Shown: positions 34,695 through 44,061, counted from the stretch's first letter. The stretch is 64,000 nt of DNA from Bacillota bacterium (GCA_023429785.1 JAEZDD010000004.1:1-64000), one strand, 5' to 3'. The notes: generated from the sequence alone by a model not told the origin. Numbers and translations are program-made.

Positions 34695-36148
34695 AATTTC
34701 GCCTCCCCTACAAATTCCTTTGGCTTCTCGACTTCCTCAGTCGGTGTTGCGTCATAATTATAACTGCTCTGCGATTGACTCGCCTTGTATTGATTGCTTG
34801 AATTCGAGTCTGAAAGACTGAAGCCGCTCATAAATGCCGAGGCATTCTGATTCGGGCTGACAATCTGAACGTCCTTGACCTCGCTGTTTGTTGACTGAAG
34901 GTTTGAAACGAGAGTCGGGAGCTTTTCCTGCAAAAGCTTTTGTGTGGTCAGATTCTGTGCGGCAATGCTGATTGTAATTTCGCCGCCAGCTTTAACGAGC
35001 TTGATTGAAACCTCGCCCAACTCCTTCGGATTTAGCTTCAAGGTCATTTCCTGAACATTATTCGCTTCAAGCTTTGAGGATAGCTGGTTAAGAACGGCTT
35101 GCGAAACCTGTTTCTCGACTGGGATTTCGACCGGCTGAGTCTGTTCCGGAGTCTGTGCTGTTTGAACTGCCTGAGGCTTAACCCCTTGAGCTGCCGCCAT
35201 TATTTCGTCAAATTCCGACGTGTTTTTCACGACCTTATTGCTGAGTGCGGCGAGCTTTGTGCTTTGGCCCTCTGCTGTCAGCTTAACTCCGCTGTTCTCT
35301 GAGGTCATTGTGCTTGTGACAGCTTTTACTTCCTCAGCCGGAATACCTGTTTTTTGAGATACAGCCTCGAGAAGCTTGTTCAGTTTTGTCTGCATTCCCT
35401 GTAAGTCTTCAAGCTTTGGTTGCGCCTGAGATATGCTTTGAATGATTTCAGTCAATGGCGATGTCGTCGCTTTTGTCACGTCGTCCGTTGCTGGAATTTG
35501 TGCCAGCTGGCTTAAAAGCTCCTGTGGATTTGACGAAGCAAGAATGTTCTTAATCACCTGCAATTCTGTCGCCGATATAACCTGAGTATTGCTGATGCTT
35601 GAAACGCTTGTCGACGGTGTTGCATTTTGAGAAGTCGCTGACTGTTCAGAATTTGGCTTTGTGCTTAGCTCGGTCGGCGCTGAGAAAAGCATTGCTACTA
35701 GAAGCTCCAGCATATCCTGATTCTCTTTGTTGTCGCTGTTTTCCTTAACTAAATCGGATAATGCGGATGTGAGCTTTTCACTTTGGCTTTTGCCTTCACC
35801 CTGCTTTGTGCTGTCAATTGCATTTGAAATAATGGTCATTAGCTTTTTTAAAAGCTCGCCGAGGCCTGCTTTCTGGTCATCTGACAGCCCTGACAGAAGC
35901 TGAGCGATTTCTTCACCTGAGGCACCTGAATTGATTTTGTCAATTATCTGAGCCAAAAGCTCTTTCCCCGATGTCACCTTTGCACCTGCGTCGGTTTTAG
36001 CGGAAGCCGGAGCTGTTTTTGCCACTTCGCCCAAAATACTTTGAAAGCTTGATGAGCCTATCGCATTAATGCTTTCGGTTTTTTGTGCTGACGGCTTCGC
36101 GTTGGCTGACGCCTGAACTATTGCTGTCTGAACTGATACTGCATTCAC
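34679..36148 (-). CDS. fliK: Hook-length control protein FliK
   Basis: This 489-residue protein is Gln/Ser/Ala-rich and mostly unstructured up to about 360. The C-terminal Flg_hook domain follows (about 365-440), with MTLKLNPKELGEVSIKLV, ITISIAAQNLTTQKLLQEKL and VQIVSPN. The N-terminal part measures the hook, and the C-terminal domain signals FlhB to switch substrate. The start is GTG, preceded by GGAGGTG. A second protein with a FliK-like C-terminus is encoded at 14.9-16.7 kb. Confidence 0.92.
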   Translation of the reverse strand: MNAVSVQTAIVQASANAKPSAQKTESINAIGSSSFQSILGEVAKTAPASAKTDAGAKVTSGKELLAQIIDKINSGASGEEIAQLLSGLSDDQKAGLGELLKKLMTIISNAIDSTKQGEGKSQSEKLTSALSDLVKENSDNKENQDMLELLVAMLFSAPTELSTKPNSEQSATSQNATPSTSVSSISNTQVISATELQVIKNILASSNPQELLSQLAQIPATDDVTKATTSPLTEIIQSISQAQPKLEDLQGMQTKLNKLLEAVSQKTGIPAEEVKAVTSTMTSENSGVKLTAEGQSTKLAALSNKVVKNTSEFDEIMAAAQGVKPQAVQTAQTPEQTQPVEIPVEKQVSQAVLNQLSSKLEANNVQEMTLKLNPKELGEVSIKLVKAGGEITISIAAQNLTTQKLLQEKLPTLVSNLQSTNSEVKDVQIVSPNQNASAFMSGFSLSDSNSSNQYKASQSQSSYNYDATPTEEVEKPKEFVGEAKLWQTA

Positions 36149-36178
36149 TTATTTTCACCTCCTTGATAAATAATTATA

Positions 36179-36202
36179 TTTTAACGGGTTGCCCCGCTAA
36201 AA
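36179..36202 (-). other. Stem-loop between fliJ and fliK with GCAA tetraloop
   Basis: On the minus strand TTTTAGCGGG-GCAA-CCCGTTAAAA (plus 36179-36202) forms a 10-bp stem with one G-U pair and a GNRA loop directly after the fliJ stop. No T run follows. It may stabilise or process the transcript. Confidence 0.65.
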
Positions 36203-36203
36203 G

Positions 36204-36650
36204 CTATCTTACGCTGTGAAAATTCTTGTGCGAAACAAATTCCTCAATAAAAAGCTCGTTCACCTTTATCTCTTTTTTGGTGTATTCCTCGAGCTGTTTT
36301 TTCTCGAGCTTTTCGAGCGAGTCAATTTCCTTCGTTATTTCAATAATGACATTCAGCTGTTTTTGGATATCCTCTTCAAGTCTCTCAAGAGCATGAGCCA
36401 GCGATATCGCCGTTTCATTAAGGCTGCTTAAAAAATGCTTATGGATAGCAATATGCTGTGCCGAAAGTCCGGAGTTGATTTTTTGATTAAGCTCGTTATT
36501 TTTATTTTTGGCAAGCTCGATTATGGCCTTTCTTTCGTCAAGAAGGAGAAGCTGCTGCTTTCTTAAATTAGCGAGGTCATTTTTTTCTCTTTTTAAAATC
36601 TGTTGCTTATATGCCAGAAGCTTCTTTAGCGAAAATTCAAACCTTTTCAA
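36204..36650 (-). CDS. fliJ: Flagellar export chaperone/coiled-coil protein FliJ
   Basis: This 148-residue protein is a highly charged antiparallel coiled coil (MKRFEFSLKKLLAYKQQILKRE, LANLRKQQLLLLDERKAI in the first half). FliJ links the FliI ATPase ring to FlhA and recycles chaperones. Length and place (directly after fliI) match the family; the sequence itself is weakly conserved. Confidence 0.9.
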   Translation of the reverse strand: MKRFEFSLKKLLAYKQQILKREKNDLANLRKQQLLLLDERKAIIELAKNKNNELNQKINSGLSAQHIAIHKHFLSSLNETAISLAHALERLEEDIQKQLNVIIEITKEIDSLEKLEKKQLEEYTKKEIKVNELFIEEFVSHKNFHSVR

Positions 36651-36665
36651 AAAAATACCCCCTTC

Positions 36666-37979
36666 TTATGAAATTGCCTTTTCCATCATTTTGACTGTTT
36701 CGTCATAGCTGAATGCCTGATTAACCTCCTGAGTCAAAAATTCATTGATTTTCTGAATTTTTGTCAGCGCCTCATCAAGCTGAGGGTTCGTCCCGCTTTT
36801 ATATGCGCCGATTGATACAAGGTCATAATTTGAGTTATATATAGAAAGCAGGTTGCGAAGCTTTGACGCTATCACCTGTTGCTTTTTATCCGTTATTTCT
36901 GACATTAGTCGGCTGATACTTTCAAGAATATCGATTGCCGGATAATGATTTCGCATGGCAACCTTCCTCGAAAGAACAATATGCCCGTCGATAATTCCAC
37001 GAACCGTATCGGATATCGGCTCGTTCGTGTCGTCGCCCTCAACAAGAACCGTATAAATACCTGTAATTGAGCCTTCTTCGAAATTCCCGGCTCTTTCTAA
37101 AAGCTTCGGCATTATCGAATATATTGACGGTGTATAGCCTCTAGCTATCGGCGGCTCACCGATTGACAGCCCGATTTCTCTTTGTGCCATAGCAAAACGA
37201 GTGAGCGAGTCCATCATGAGAAGTACATTCTTCCCCTTTTTGCTGAAATGCTCGGCTATTGCCGTTGCTGTCAGACAGCACTTGCTCCTCATCATTGCGG
37301 GCTGGTCTGAGGTTGCGACAACAAGAATCGAGCGTGACATCCCCTTTTCGCCCAAATCTCTGTCAATGAATTCCCTGACCTCTCGTCCTCGCTCGCCGAC
37401 CAGTGCGATTACATTTATATCTGCCTCGACTTCTTTGGCTATCATGCCAAGGAGGGTTGACTTCCCGACGCCGGAGCCCGCGAAAATCCCCATTCTCTGA
37501 CCTCGCCCTATGGTGAGAAGTCCGTCAATCGCTTTAACCCCCATCGGAATAATTTCCTTGATTGGCGGTCGTGTCAAAGGGTTCACCGGTATCCCCGCTA
37601 TTGAAACAGCTTCGCTCGTGAAAAGCTCGCTCTTCCCGTCGATTGGGTTCCCTATTGCGTCGATAATTCGCCCTATCAGCCCTTCACCAACGCCAACAGT
37701 CAGCTTGTCGCCGGTGTTGTCAACAATACTTCCAGGGCCGACCCCCTCGATATCCGAATAAGGCATGAGGAGAACCTTGTTTTGATTAAAGCCAACAACC
37801 TCGGCGAAAATATGCCCATGCTCACCCTTGTGATAAATGCGGCATACATCACCTATATTACAGGTTGGACCTGTCGATTGAATTGTTGTCCCTATGATTT
37901 TCTCTATCTTGCCCATATACCGATAGGTGTCCGCTTGCATCACCTTCGCTCTGATTGCGGAAAAATCCAAATTTATCAC
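36666..37979 (-). CDS. fliI: Flagellar export ATPase FliI
   Basis: This 437-residue F1-beta-like ATPase has Walker A in GIFAGSGVGKSTLLG near residue 165, Walker B in KNVLLMMDSLTRFAMAQREIGLSIGEPP near 245 and the conserved GYTPSIYSIMPKLLERAGN. It forms a hexamer that energises or chaperones export. The start is GTG. It lies between fliH and fliJ, its regulatory and stalk partners. Confidence 0.97.
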   Translation of the reverse strand: MINLDFSAIRAKVMQADTYRYMGKIEKIIGTTIQSTGPTCNIGDVCRIYHKGEHGHIFAEVVGFNQNKVLLMPYSDIEGVGPGSIVDNTGDKLTVGVGEGLIGRIIDAIGNPIDGKSELFTSEAVSIAGIPVNPLTRPPIKEIIPMGVKAIDGLLTIGRGQRMGIFAGSGVGKSTLLGMIAKEVEADINVIALVGERGREVREFIDRDLGEKGMSRSILVVATSDQPAMMRSKCCLTATAIAEHFSKKGKNVLLMMDSLTRFAMAQREIGLSIGEPPIARGYTPSIYSIMPKLLERAGNFEEGSITGIYTVLVEGDDTNEPISDTVRGIIDGHIVLSRKVAMRNHYPAIDILESISRLMSEITDKKQQVIASKLRNLLSIYNSNYDLVSIGAYKSGTNPQLDEALTKIQKINEFLTQEVNQAFSYDETVKMMEKAIS

Positions 37980-37994
37980 ATCTTTCTGATTACG

Positions 37995-38804
37995 CTATAT
38001 ATCTGTCGGCTTTTTCCCCGCATTCAGTATTTCCTTTAAAAAGTCCAGCTGAGTCGGGATAGATGCGTCGATTATTTCCTTATCGTTGTCAAGAATAATT
38101 GTTCCTGTTTCTGCGTCAGGAAGAAGCTCAATTTCAACGTCGGGGATATTGCCCGCTATTTTTTTAATCATCTGCCTGTCAGTAATAACCGTTTCAGAAA
38201 CATCACATTTCGCAACGCTGATTTTAACATAATCTGAATTCCTGAAGCTTTTGCAAGCGTGCTTTATTGTTGAAAATATAATCTCTCTGTCAGTCAAAAG
38301 CTCGTGATTGGTCACCTTTTTAACCATATCATATAGAAGGTCAATCAGCTCGTTTTCCTGGGAAATATATATCGAGTCTTTTCTGGCATTAATTTCGGCT
38401 AACAAGCCACGGCAAGCCTTCAGCTGATTTTGCATCTCATTAAGTGCATCCTGCCTCCCTTGCTCAAAGCCCTCCTGCCTTGCCCGATATTTAATTCTTT
38501 CGCCCTCGTCTATTGCCCTGGAAATAATTTTCTGCTTTTCTGCTTCTGATTCGTCACGGAGCTTTTGCTCCTTCTTTCTATACTCCTGATTTAAATATGC
38601 CTCACGAAGCTTCACTTCGTTTTCAATCTGAAGTGACATTTCCTGTTGAGTTTTATTGAGCTGTTCAACATCATCGCTGTTAGTCCCTGTTTCAACTCTC
38701 TTTTGCACTTGCTTTGGTTTTATTATAACAGTGTTGTCTATTGAAACAACCCCGTCATAGCTGACAAAATCAGATGATTTTACTACCTTATGCAATAATC
38801 TCAT
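37995..38804 (-). CDS. fliH: Flagellar export ATPase regulator FliH
   Basis: FliH binds FliI and the C ring. The 269 residues contain a long central coiled coil (about 45-125), with E/Q-rich segments such as LNQEYRKKEQKLRDESEAEKQ. The C-terminal globular domain (about 140-265) shows VKISVAKCD and VEIELLPDAETGTIILDND, both FliH-like. Its start overlaps the fliG stop by 17 bp. Confidence 0.92.
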   Translation of the reverse strand: MRLLHKVVKSSDFVSYDGVVSIDNTVIIKPKQVQKRVETGTNSDDVEQLNKTQQEMSLQIENEVKLREAYLNQEYRKKEQKLRDESEAEKQKIISRAIDEGERIKYRARQEGFEQGRQDALNEMQNQLKACRGLLAEINARKDSIYISQENELIDLLYDMVKKVTNHELLTDREIIFSTIKHACKSFRNSDYVKISVAKCDVSETVITDRQMIKKIAGNIPDVEIELLPDAETGTIILDNDKEIIDASIPTQLDFLKEILNAGKKPTDI

Positions 38805-39798
38805 CCTTTCCGCCCTTTCCTATAACAAGCTCGCCCTCTTCCTCTAGGCGACGAATGATAGCAACAATCCTCTGCTGTGCTTCTTCAACATCACGCATAC
38901 GGACATTGTGAAGAAATTCGATATCAGCCTGAATAGACTCTCGCATTCTTTGTGGCATATTCGCATATAAAACTGCCGTAACATCCTGATTTGAGCCTTT
39001 GATGGCGACAGCAATGTCCTTTGAATCGACATCCCTGATGAATCTCTGGATAGCCATTTCGTCGAGGGTGAGAATATCCTCGAACACGAACATCTTCTGT
39101 CTGATTTCATTAACAAGCTGTTGGTCTCTTAATGTCAGCTCGTCAAAAATTGATTTCTCCGTCGCTCTGTCAACGTGGTTCAGAACATCCGCTATATAGT
39201 TGACCCCGCCGACCTCAGCCATGTCTGTCGTAACTATTGTTGAGAATTTTTTCTCAAGCGTTTCTTCAAGCGACTTTATTATCTCCGGCGAAGCACTGTC
39301 CATTTTCGCTATTCTTTCAACAACGTCAACACGCTTTTCTTTTGGCAGCTCTGCCAGAACCATTGAAGCCTGGTCAGACCTGACATAGGATAAAATCAGC
39401 GCTATTGTCTGAGGATGCTCATTCTGAACAATTGCCAGCATATTCTTTGCGTCAGCTTTTCGCATAAAATCAAAAGCCTTAACCTTCAGCGATTTTGTCA
39501 CCTTGTCCATCAGGTTTTGTGCCGCATTGTCGCCGAAAGCCTTTTCGAGAATCTGTCGGGCATAGTTGACCCCGCCCTCAGTTATTACCTTTTGAGTCAG
39601 GCAAAGCTCATAATACTCCGTGAGTATTTGGTCAACGGTTTTTATGTCTATATATGCAAGTCTTGATACTTCATAGGTTAATTTTTCTATATCATCCTCT
39701 GAAAGGAATCTATATACACTTGCCGCATTTTCAGCACCCATAGCGGCAATAACCGTAGCCGCTCTCTGAGCACCAGTTAATTCCTCTGAATTTGCCAC
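38788..39798 (-). CDS. fliG: Flagellar motor switch protein FliG
   Basis: FliG forms the rotor surface that contacts MotA. The 336 residues show the N-terminal FliF-binding domain (LTGAQRAATVIAAMG), the middle EHPQTIALILSYV segment near residue 130 and the C-terminal torque helix DVDSKDIAVAIKGSNQDV with charged residues. The start is GTG. It follows fliF by 2 bp. Confidence 0.97.
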   Translation of the reverse strand: MANSEELTGAQRAATVIAAMGAENAASVYRFLSEDDIEKLTYEVSRLAYIDIKTVDQILTEYYELCLTQKVITEGGVNYARQILEKAFGDNAAQNLMDKVTKSLKVKAFDFMRKADAKNMLAIVQNEHPQTIALILSYVRSDQASMVLAELPKEKRVDVVERIAKMDSASPEIIKSLEETLEKKFSTIVTTDMAEVGGVNYIADVLNHVDRATEKSIFDELTLRDQQLVNEIRQKMFVFEDILTLDEMAIQRFIRDVDSKDIAVAIKGSNQDVTAVLYANMPQRMRESIQADIEFLHNVRMRDVEEAQQRIVAIIRRLEEEGELVIGKGGKDEIIA

Positions 39799-39800
39799 GA

Positions 39801-41375
39801 TTAATCACCATCCTCACGAAGCCAGCTTTTTAAAAGTTGCGCTGCAATTTCCGGACTGTTTTTAGAAAAATCACCGATTTCATGCCTAATTGCAGCTTCC
39901 TTTGTATCTGGTGGTCTGTCCGTTAGCTTCCTTATATCAACCTGCGGCTGTTCATTTATGACAGGGGCTTGTCCTCCCCCTGCCTTTACGTATGTAAGCT
40001 GATTCTTCGGCTTTTTCTTCCCTCTTGATGCCGCAACAATTATTATAATCAGTATCAGCACAACAACAAAAATAACAGCAAGCATCAAAAGTATCTGCTC
40101 AAAAGTATAGCCGAAATACTTGTTTGGAGTGATAGTCGGGATTTCGCCCGGCTTTGTGTTAAACAACGGGAAGTTTTCAACCGAAATTAATTCCGGCGGG
40201 GTCCCCGCAGCTTTTGCCACTGTGTTAATTAGCTTTGCCTTGTCGGTGGCGCTAAGGTCATTTGAATAAACCGTCAGTGACACATTAACCTTGTCAACAT
40301 AATACCCTTGCTTTTCGGTTTGTTCTTTTAAAGTGTTAACTAGGTATGATGTGTTGTTGCTTGATTCAGACCATGAGCCGTTTGAGCTTGAATTACCGGT
40401 CGGATAGGTTTCATCGGCGTTTGAGTCAACGCCTGGGACGCCGCCCGAGCTGCCGTTATTCCCCGTTGATGAGCTGGTATCCTCATGCTCAACCATGCCC
40501 TTGTCGCCGACCGACGGAGTGTATTGTGTGTGATCTGTAACCTTTTTGTCATAGTTGAATACCGCATTGACCGATACGTTGACGCCGTTAGCGCCATATG
40601 CCGGCTGTAAAAGCCCGAGTATTTCCTTTTTTATTGTCCCCTCAAAGTCTTGCTTGAACTTAAGCCTGTCTTTGTCTGTCGAAACAGAGTCAGAAGAGCC
40701 TGCATCTGATGTCGTCAAAGGTCTCCCGTCGCCGTCGGTAATAGAAACGTTATCCATTTCAAGCCCGGAGATGGATTTTAAGACAATTGTTGATATTCCT
40801 TTTATCTGAGAGGCAGAAAGACTTTCTCCGTCTTTTATATGAACAACAACAGACGCCGATGGTTTTTTTGTATTTGTTGAAATAACCGTGTTGCTTGTTT
40901 CAGGGATGTCGAGAGTGACAATAGCGTCCTCAACGCATGAGAGAGTTTTAATTGTTGCCTGCAACCTCTCCTGAAGCTGCATTTTTGCGATTTCCTTCTT
41001 CTGTGAATCGGTCGTGAACATATTCACGCCATTATTCCATATATCATAGCTTAAAGCGCTTTTGGGATACCCCTTTGTCGCCAGCTGCATTCGCAGTGAA
41101 TTCTCCTGGTCCTTCGGGACTGTTATTGTCCCGTTTGCCTGAATCTGGGCATCAATTTTCATCGCCTGAATTTCAGTCAAAATCTGGCCCGCCTCCGCCG
41201 AATCCAATCCTGTATATAAAACAACATAGTTCTTCTGATTTAAAACCAAACTTAAAACTATTGCTATTACTACTATTCCAGCAAGGACGCTTATATAAAG
41301 GATTTTATTCTTTTTAGACTGAGATTTCCAGAACTGCACAATTGCTTTTAAAACATTGCTCGCCTGTTCCTTCAT
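39801..41375 (-). CDS. fliF: Flagellar MS-ring protein FliF
   Basis: This 524-residue protein has two membrane segments (about 25-47 and 425-450). Between them lie ring-building domains with YVVLYTGLDSAEAGQILTEIQ, a YscJ-like RLQATIKTLSCVEDAIVTLDIP and PSASVVVHIKDGESLSASQI. A Gly/Ser/Asn-rich disordered stretch (about 285-340) follows. The C-terminus (IAAQLLKSWLRED) binds FliG. FliF nucleates the basal body. Confidence 0.96.
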   Translation of the reverse strand: MKEQASNVLKAIVQFWKSQSKKNKILYISVLAGIVVIAIVLSLVLNQKNYVVLYTGLDSAEAGQILTEIQAMKIDAQIQANGTITVPKDQENSLRMQLATKGYPKSALSYDIWNNGVNMFTTDSQKKEIAKMQLQERLQATIKTLSCVEDAIVTLDIPETSNTVISTNTKKPSASVVVHIKDGESLSASQIKGISTIVLKSISGLEMDNVSITDGDGRPLTTSDAGSSDSVSTDKDRLKFKQDFEGTIKKEILGLLQPAYGANGVNVSVNAVFNYDKKVTDHTQYTPSVGDKGMVEHEDTSSSTGNNGSSGGVPGVDSNADETYPTGNSSSNGSWSESSNNTSYLVNTLKEQTEKQGYYVDKVNVSLTVYSNDLSATDKAKLINTVAKAAGTPPELISVENFPLFNTKPGEIPTITPNKYFGYTFEQILLMLAVIFVVVLILIIIIVAASRGKKKPKNQLTYVKAGGGQAPVINEQPQVDIRKLTDRPPDTKEAAIRHEIGDFSKNSPEIAAQLLKSWLREDGD

Positions 41376-41409
41376 TTAATAGTCCTCCGTATTTTCAAGT
41401 TAAAAAAAG

Positions 41410-41712
41410 TTAAATAGACATTCTCATAACTTCATTGTATGAGTCAATGGCAGTATTCTTCATATTAACAAGAACCTCTAGTGCCATTGATGCTTTTTGC
41501 ATATTAACCTGAACCGTATGGAGGTCATCAACCTGACCCAGCGCAACCTTCGCACTGTCATCATCGCATACCTTCTGTGTATCCTCAACATTCTGAATTG
41601 CCTGTTTGAATATATCGGCAAAGGAAGCCTGTGAGCCTTGGCTTTCGCTTGGCTTTGTCGCATTTGATATTGTTTCAATGGGGGTAATACCACTCATCGG
41701 AATTATGTACAT
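41410..41712 (-). CDS. fliE: Hook-basal body complex protein FliE
   Basis: This 100-residue protein has the FliE pattern FADIFKQAIQNVEDTQKVCDDDSAKVALGQVDDLHTVQVNMQKASMALEVLVNMKN, quoted from residues 31-86 in part, and the final YNEVMRMSI. FliE joins the MS ring to the rod. The ATG has GAAAGAAGG upstream. Confidence 0.95.
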   Translation of the reverse strand: MYIIPMSGITPIETISNATKPSESQGSQASFADIFKQAIQNVEDTQKVCDDDSAKVALGQVDDLHTVQVNMQKASMALEVLVNMKNTAIDSYNEVMRMSI

Positions 41713-41761
41713 TTTAAATCCTTCTTTCCATCGTTTCGGTGTTAATTAACCTTTTATTATG

Positions 41762-42193
41762 TTACTTCCCGATTTGGAGCGCACGACTAGCCATCGCCTT
41801 AACCGCGTTCATCGCTGTCACATTCGCTTCATACGAGCGTGTCGCCGCCATTAAATCAAGAGTTTCTTTTGTTCTGTCAACATTCGGCATCATTACATAG
41901 CCGCTTGCGTCTGCGTCCGGATGAGTCGGGTCATATACAGGAGTGAACGGTGATTCATCCTTGACAACCTTTGTTACAGCGACGCCCTGATAAGCTTCCT
42001 GATTGGTTTTCTTCCCTAAAATATTCTTAAAGCTCTTTTTCTCTTCAAAGACAACAACCTGTCTTCTGTATGGCCCGCCGTCCAGAGTTTTTGTTGTTTC
42101 GGCGTTCGCAATGTTCTGAGTAATGACGTCCATTCTCAAGCGTTGTGCCGAAAGGGCATTCTTCCCGATATCAAGTGATGCTAAAAAAGACAT
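41762..42193 (-). CDS. flgC: Proximal rod protein FlgC
   Basis: This 143-residue protein has the axial motif MDVITQNIANAETTKTLDGGPYRRQVVVF and the C-terminal MAATRSYEANVTAMNAVKAM. The ADASGYV and VMMPNVD segments between them are FlgC-specific. It is a rod subunit exported early. It follows flgB by 12 bp. Confidence 0.96.
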   Translation of the reverse strand: MSFLASLDIGKNALSAQRLRMDVITQNIANAETTKTLDGGPYRRQVVVFEEKKSFKNILGKKTNQEAYQGVAVTKVVKDESPFTPVYDPTHPDADASGYVMMPNVDRTKETLDLMAATRSYEANVTAMNAVKAMASRALQIGK

Positions 42194-42205
42194 TTTTTAT
42201 CCCCC

Positions 42206-42580
42206 TTATCTTGATATAGCCGTGCGAAGCATTGAAAATTCGTTGCTTATCTTCCCTGATAATACATCGTATTGAAGCTGTGCATCCGCAAGTGCTACTG
42301 TTTCTTTTTCCATATCAACATTATTTCCATCCGCAAGCTGATTCGTGGATTTTTCCTCTGCTATCGTTGTTTTGAGGATAACCCCATCCTGTCCGCTTTG
42401 ATTTCTGTGATAAGGAGATTTGCATTTTTCTTTCAAGACAGTAGAAAAATTAACAGTTTTAGCTTTATATCCCGGTGTGTCTGCGTTGGCAATGTTCTGG
42501 CTGATTACCTTTTGTTTTAACCAGACAGCGTCCAGCCCCTGCTCTAATAGTCTAAAGCTTGTATTATTGAATAATGCCAT
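42206..42580 (-). CDS. flgB: Proximal rod protein FlgB, first gene of the flagellar operon
   Basis: This 124-residue protein has the axial motif LKQKVISQNIANADTPGYKAKTV and the FlgB segment NNVDMEKETVALADAQLQYDVLS. It is the first gene of the 30-gene unit and has a strong ribosome binding site (AAAGGAGGG). The leader from the predicted start of transcription is about 85 nt. Confidence 0.95.
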   Translation of the reverse strand: MALFNNTSFRLLEQGLDAVWLKQKVISQNIANADTPGYKAKTVNFSTVLKEKCKSPYHRNQSGQDGVILKTTIAEEKSTNQLADGNNVDMEKETVALADAQLQYDVLSGKISNEFSMLRTAISR

Positions 42581-42671
42581 ATATTTCCCTCCTTTTTTTG
42601 GAAAACCAGCATCCTTGCTTGATTTTTAGCGTTTTTTGTCGCAATTAGCCTATATTACTATATTTATCATC

Positions 42672-42700
42672 AGTATAAACTATTTATTAATTAATTTCAA
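42672..42700 (-). promoter_or_regulatory. Sigma-A promoter of the main flagellar operon
   Basis: On the minus strand TTGAAA (plus 42695-42700) and TATACT (42672-42677) are 17 nt apart. An A/T-rich stretch extends upstream to about 42800 and could act as an UP element or bind a regulator. No sigma-28 or sigma-54 site is visible here, and I see no c-di-GMP riboswitch in the leader. Confidence 0.75.
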
Positions 42701-42801
42701 GTCTTTTCTGTTTTTACCCATTAATTTCTCATATAAAATTGGCATATATTGTATTAATAGGATAAATGATATAATTATATTTTATAATTTTTTCTATAGT
42801 A

Positions 42802-42830
42802 TAAAAAACACCACAGCTTTTTCTGTGGTG
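42802..42830 (-). terminator. Terminator of the PilZ-ParA-ComFB operon
   Basis: On the minus strand CACCACAG-AAAAAG-CTGTGGTG (plus 42809-42830) is followed by TTTTTTAT. It lies 5 bp after the ComFB-family gene and separates it from the flagellar operon. Confidence 0.9.
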
Positions 42831-42835
42831 TCAAA

Positions 42836-43282
42836 TTATTTATGAATGGGTTTGTTCTTTAACTGGATAGCCAGCTTAATTAGTACAGGGACAACCTTCG
42901 GTCTGTTAGCCTCCTTGAGAGCATTGACCTCATCGAATGAACCGTTTGTGAGATACGCATACTGCGGCGGAATCTGATTCAATGCCGCAACGGTTATTTC
43001 AGCCTTGCAAATTTCACAGGTGCAGCATCTGAAACGCTCAAGCACAGGCAAGAGATTTTCAGAAACCAGCTCGGAAATAATATTAATCCCGACTGCTTTA
43101 GGGACGCTGAGTGTCTCGCTTTTCGCCACGGGCTTTATTTCAGCTTTTTTCTCCTCATGAGGTCTTCTGTGTATCATCTCGTCCTTGAACTCTTCATTCA
43201 GAATAGGGTTCTCTCTTATTGCTTCATCATTGTTGGTCAGAAGCTTTAAGACGTGAGCAGTCTTGTTCGTTTTCTTGTTCAC
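42836..43282 (-). CDS. ComFB-family protein (possible cyclic dinucleotide receptor)
   Basis: This 148-residue protein has a disordered charged N-terminus (1-60). The ComFB-type domain has a long helix (INIISELVSENLLPVLERF), then Cys residues at about 86, 87, 89 and 92 in RCCTCEICKAEI, and ALNQIPPQY at 100-108, which are the family hallmarks. ComFB proteins lie near competence or motility genes and some have been reported to bind cyclic dinucleotides. The start is GTG and overlaps the ParA stop by 4 bp, so the two are translationally coupled. A role together with the PilZ protein upstream is inference. Confidence 0.82.
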   Translation of the reverse strand: MNKKTNKTAHVLKLLTNNDEAIRENPILNEEFKDEMIHRRPHEEKKAEIKPVAKSETLSVPKAVGINIISELVSENLLPVLERFRCCTCEICKAEITVAALNQIPPQYAYLTNGSFDEVNALKEANRPKVVPVLIKLAIQLKNKPIHK

Positions 43283-44040
43283 ATTAATTCCCCCTTATAA
43301 AGCTCATCAATTACCTTTAAATAATCCTTGCAGGCCTGTGAGCGAGGAGCGTATTTCACGATGCTCATCTGGTGAGCGGGAGCTTCGGCTATCGCAACGC
43401 TGATAGAGATTTTATTTTTTAATACATAGGAGCCGAGCTGTTCGGCAACAATTGATGCCAGCTCCTCAACCTCTTTTGTCAAAAGAATTCGGTCGTTATA
43501 TTTTGTCAGAAGAATACCTCTTAAATTCAATGAGGTGTTATAATATTTCTTAACAGCGAGGATTGTGTCCTTTAGCTGTGATATCCCCTGAAGACTCAGT
43601 ATCTCCGGAGTCATCGGGATAATAAGGTCGTTGCAGGCTGTATAGGCATTTATCGTGAGAATACTGAGCGCCGGCGGAGTGTCGATTATTATATAATCAT
43701 AGAACTTTAATATAGCCGACAGCTTCTCTCTTAAAACATACTCACGACCGACAAATGAAAGCTCAAGCTCCAGCCCGCTAAGAAGTATATTAGATGGAAT
43801 TATGTCACAGTTTTTTGTTGTCTGAATCGCTTCATGAATTGATATTTTCCCGATGAGAACATCGTGAATTGTATAGTCATCATCCTCAGCGCCGAGGCTG
43901 AAGCTGAGATTCCCCTGTGGATCTAAATCAATCGCGAGAACTTTTTTCCCTTTTGAAACTAATCCGCCGCAAAAGGCGCTTGCCGTCGTGGTCTTCCCCA
44001 CCCCGCCCTTTTGATTTGTAAAAGCAATTACCTTCGCCAT
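43279..44040 (-). CDS. ParA/Soj-type ATPase linked to PilZ and ComFB genes
   Basis: This 253-residue protein opens with the deviant Walker A QKGGVGKTT (K11-T18), has IDLDPQGNLS, the Walker B segment DYIIIDTPPALSILTINA and PMTPEILSLQGISQL. It is a ParA/Soj-type protein rather than FlhG/MinD-like, because it lacks a C-terminal amphipathic membrane helix. It is distinct from the chromosomal Soj at 63 kb (shared core, different flanks), and no parS or parB gene is adjacent. It may position a protein cargo, for instance flagella or a signalling complex, but the cargo is unknown. Confidence 0.9.
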   Translation of the reverse strand: MAKVIAFTNQKGGVGKTTTASAFCGGLVSKGKKVLAIDLDPQGNLSFSLGAEDDDYTIHDVLIGKISIHEAIQTTKNCDIIPSNILLSGLELELSFVGREYVLREKLSAILKFYDYIIIDTPPALSILTINAYTACNDLIIPMTPEILSLQGISQLKDTILAVKKYYNTSLNLRGILLTKYNDRILLTKEVEELASIVAEQLGSYVLKNKISISVAIAEAPAHQMSIVKYAPRSQACKDYLKVIDELYKGELM

Positions 44041-44061
44041 ACTTCCTCCGTTTTAGCCTTT

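Noticed and set aside
42581..42671. Possible c-di-GMP riboswitch in the leader of the flagellar operon
   Set aside because: The leader is only about 85 nt and A/T-rich and lacks the conserved paired elements of class I or II.
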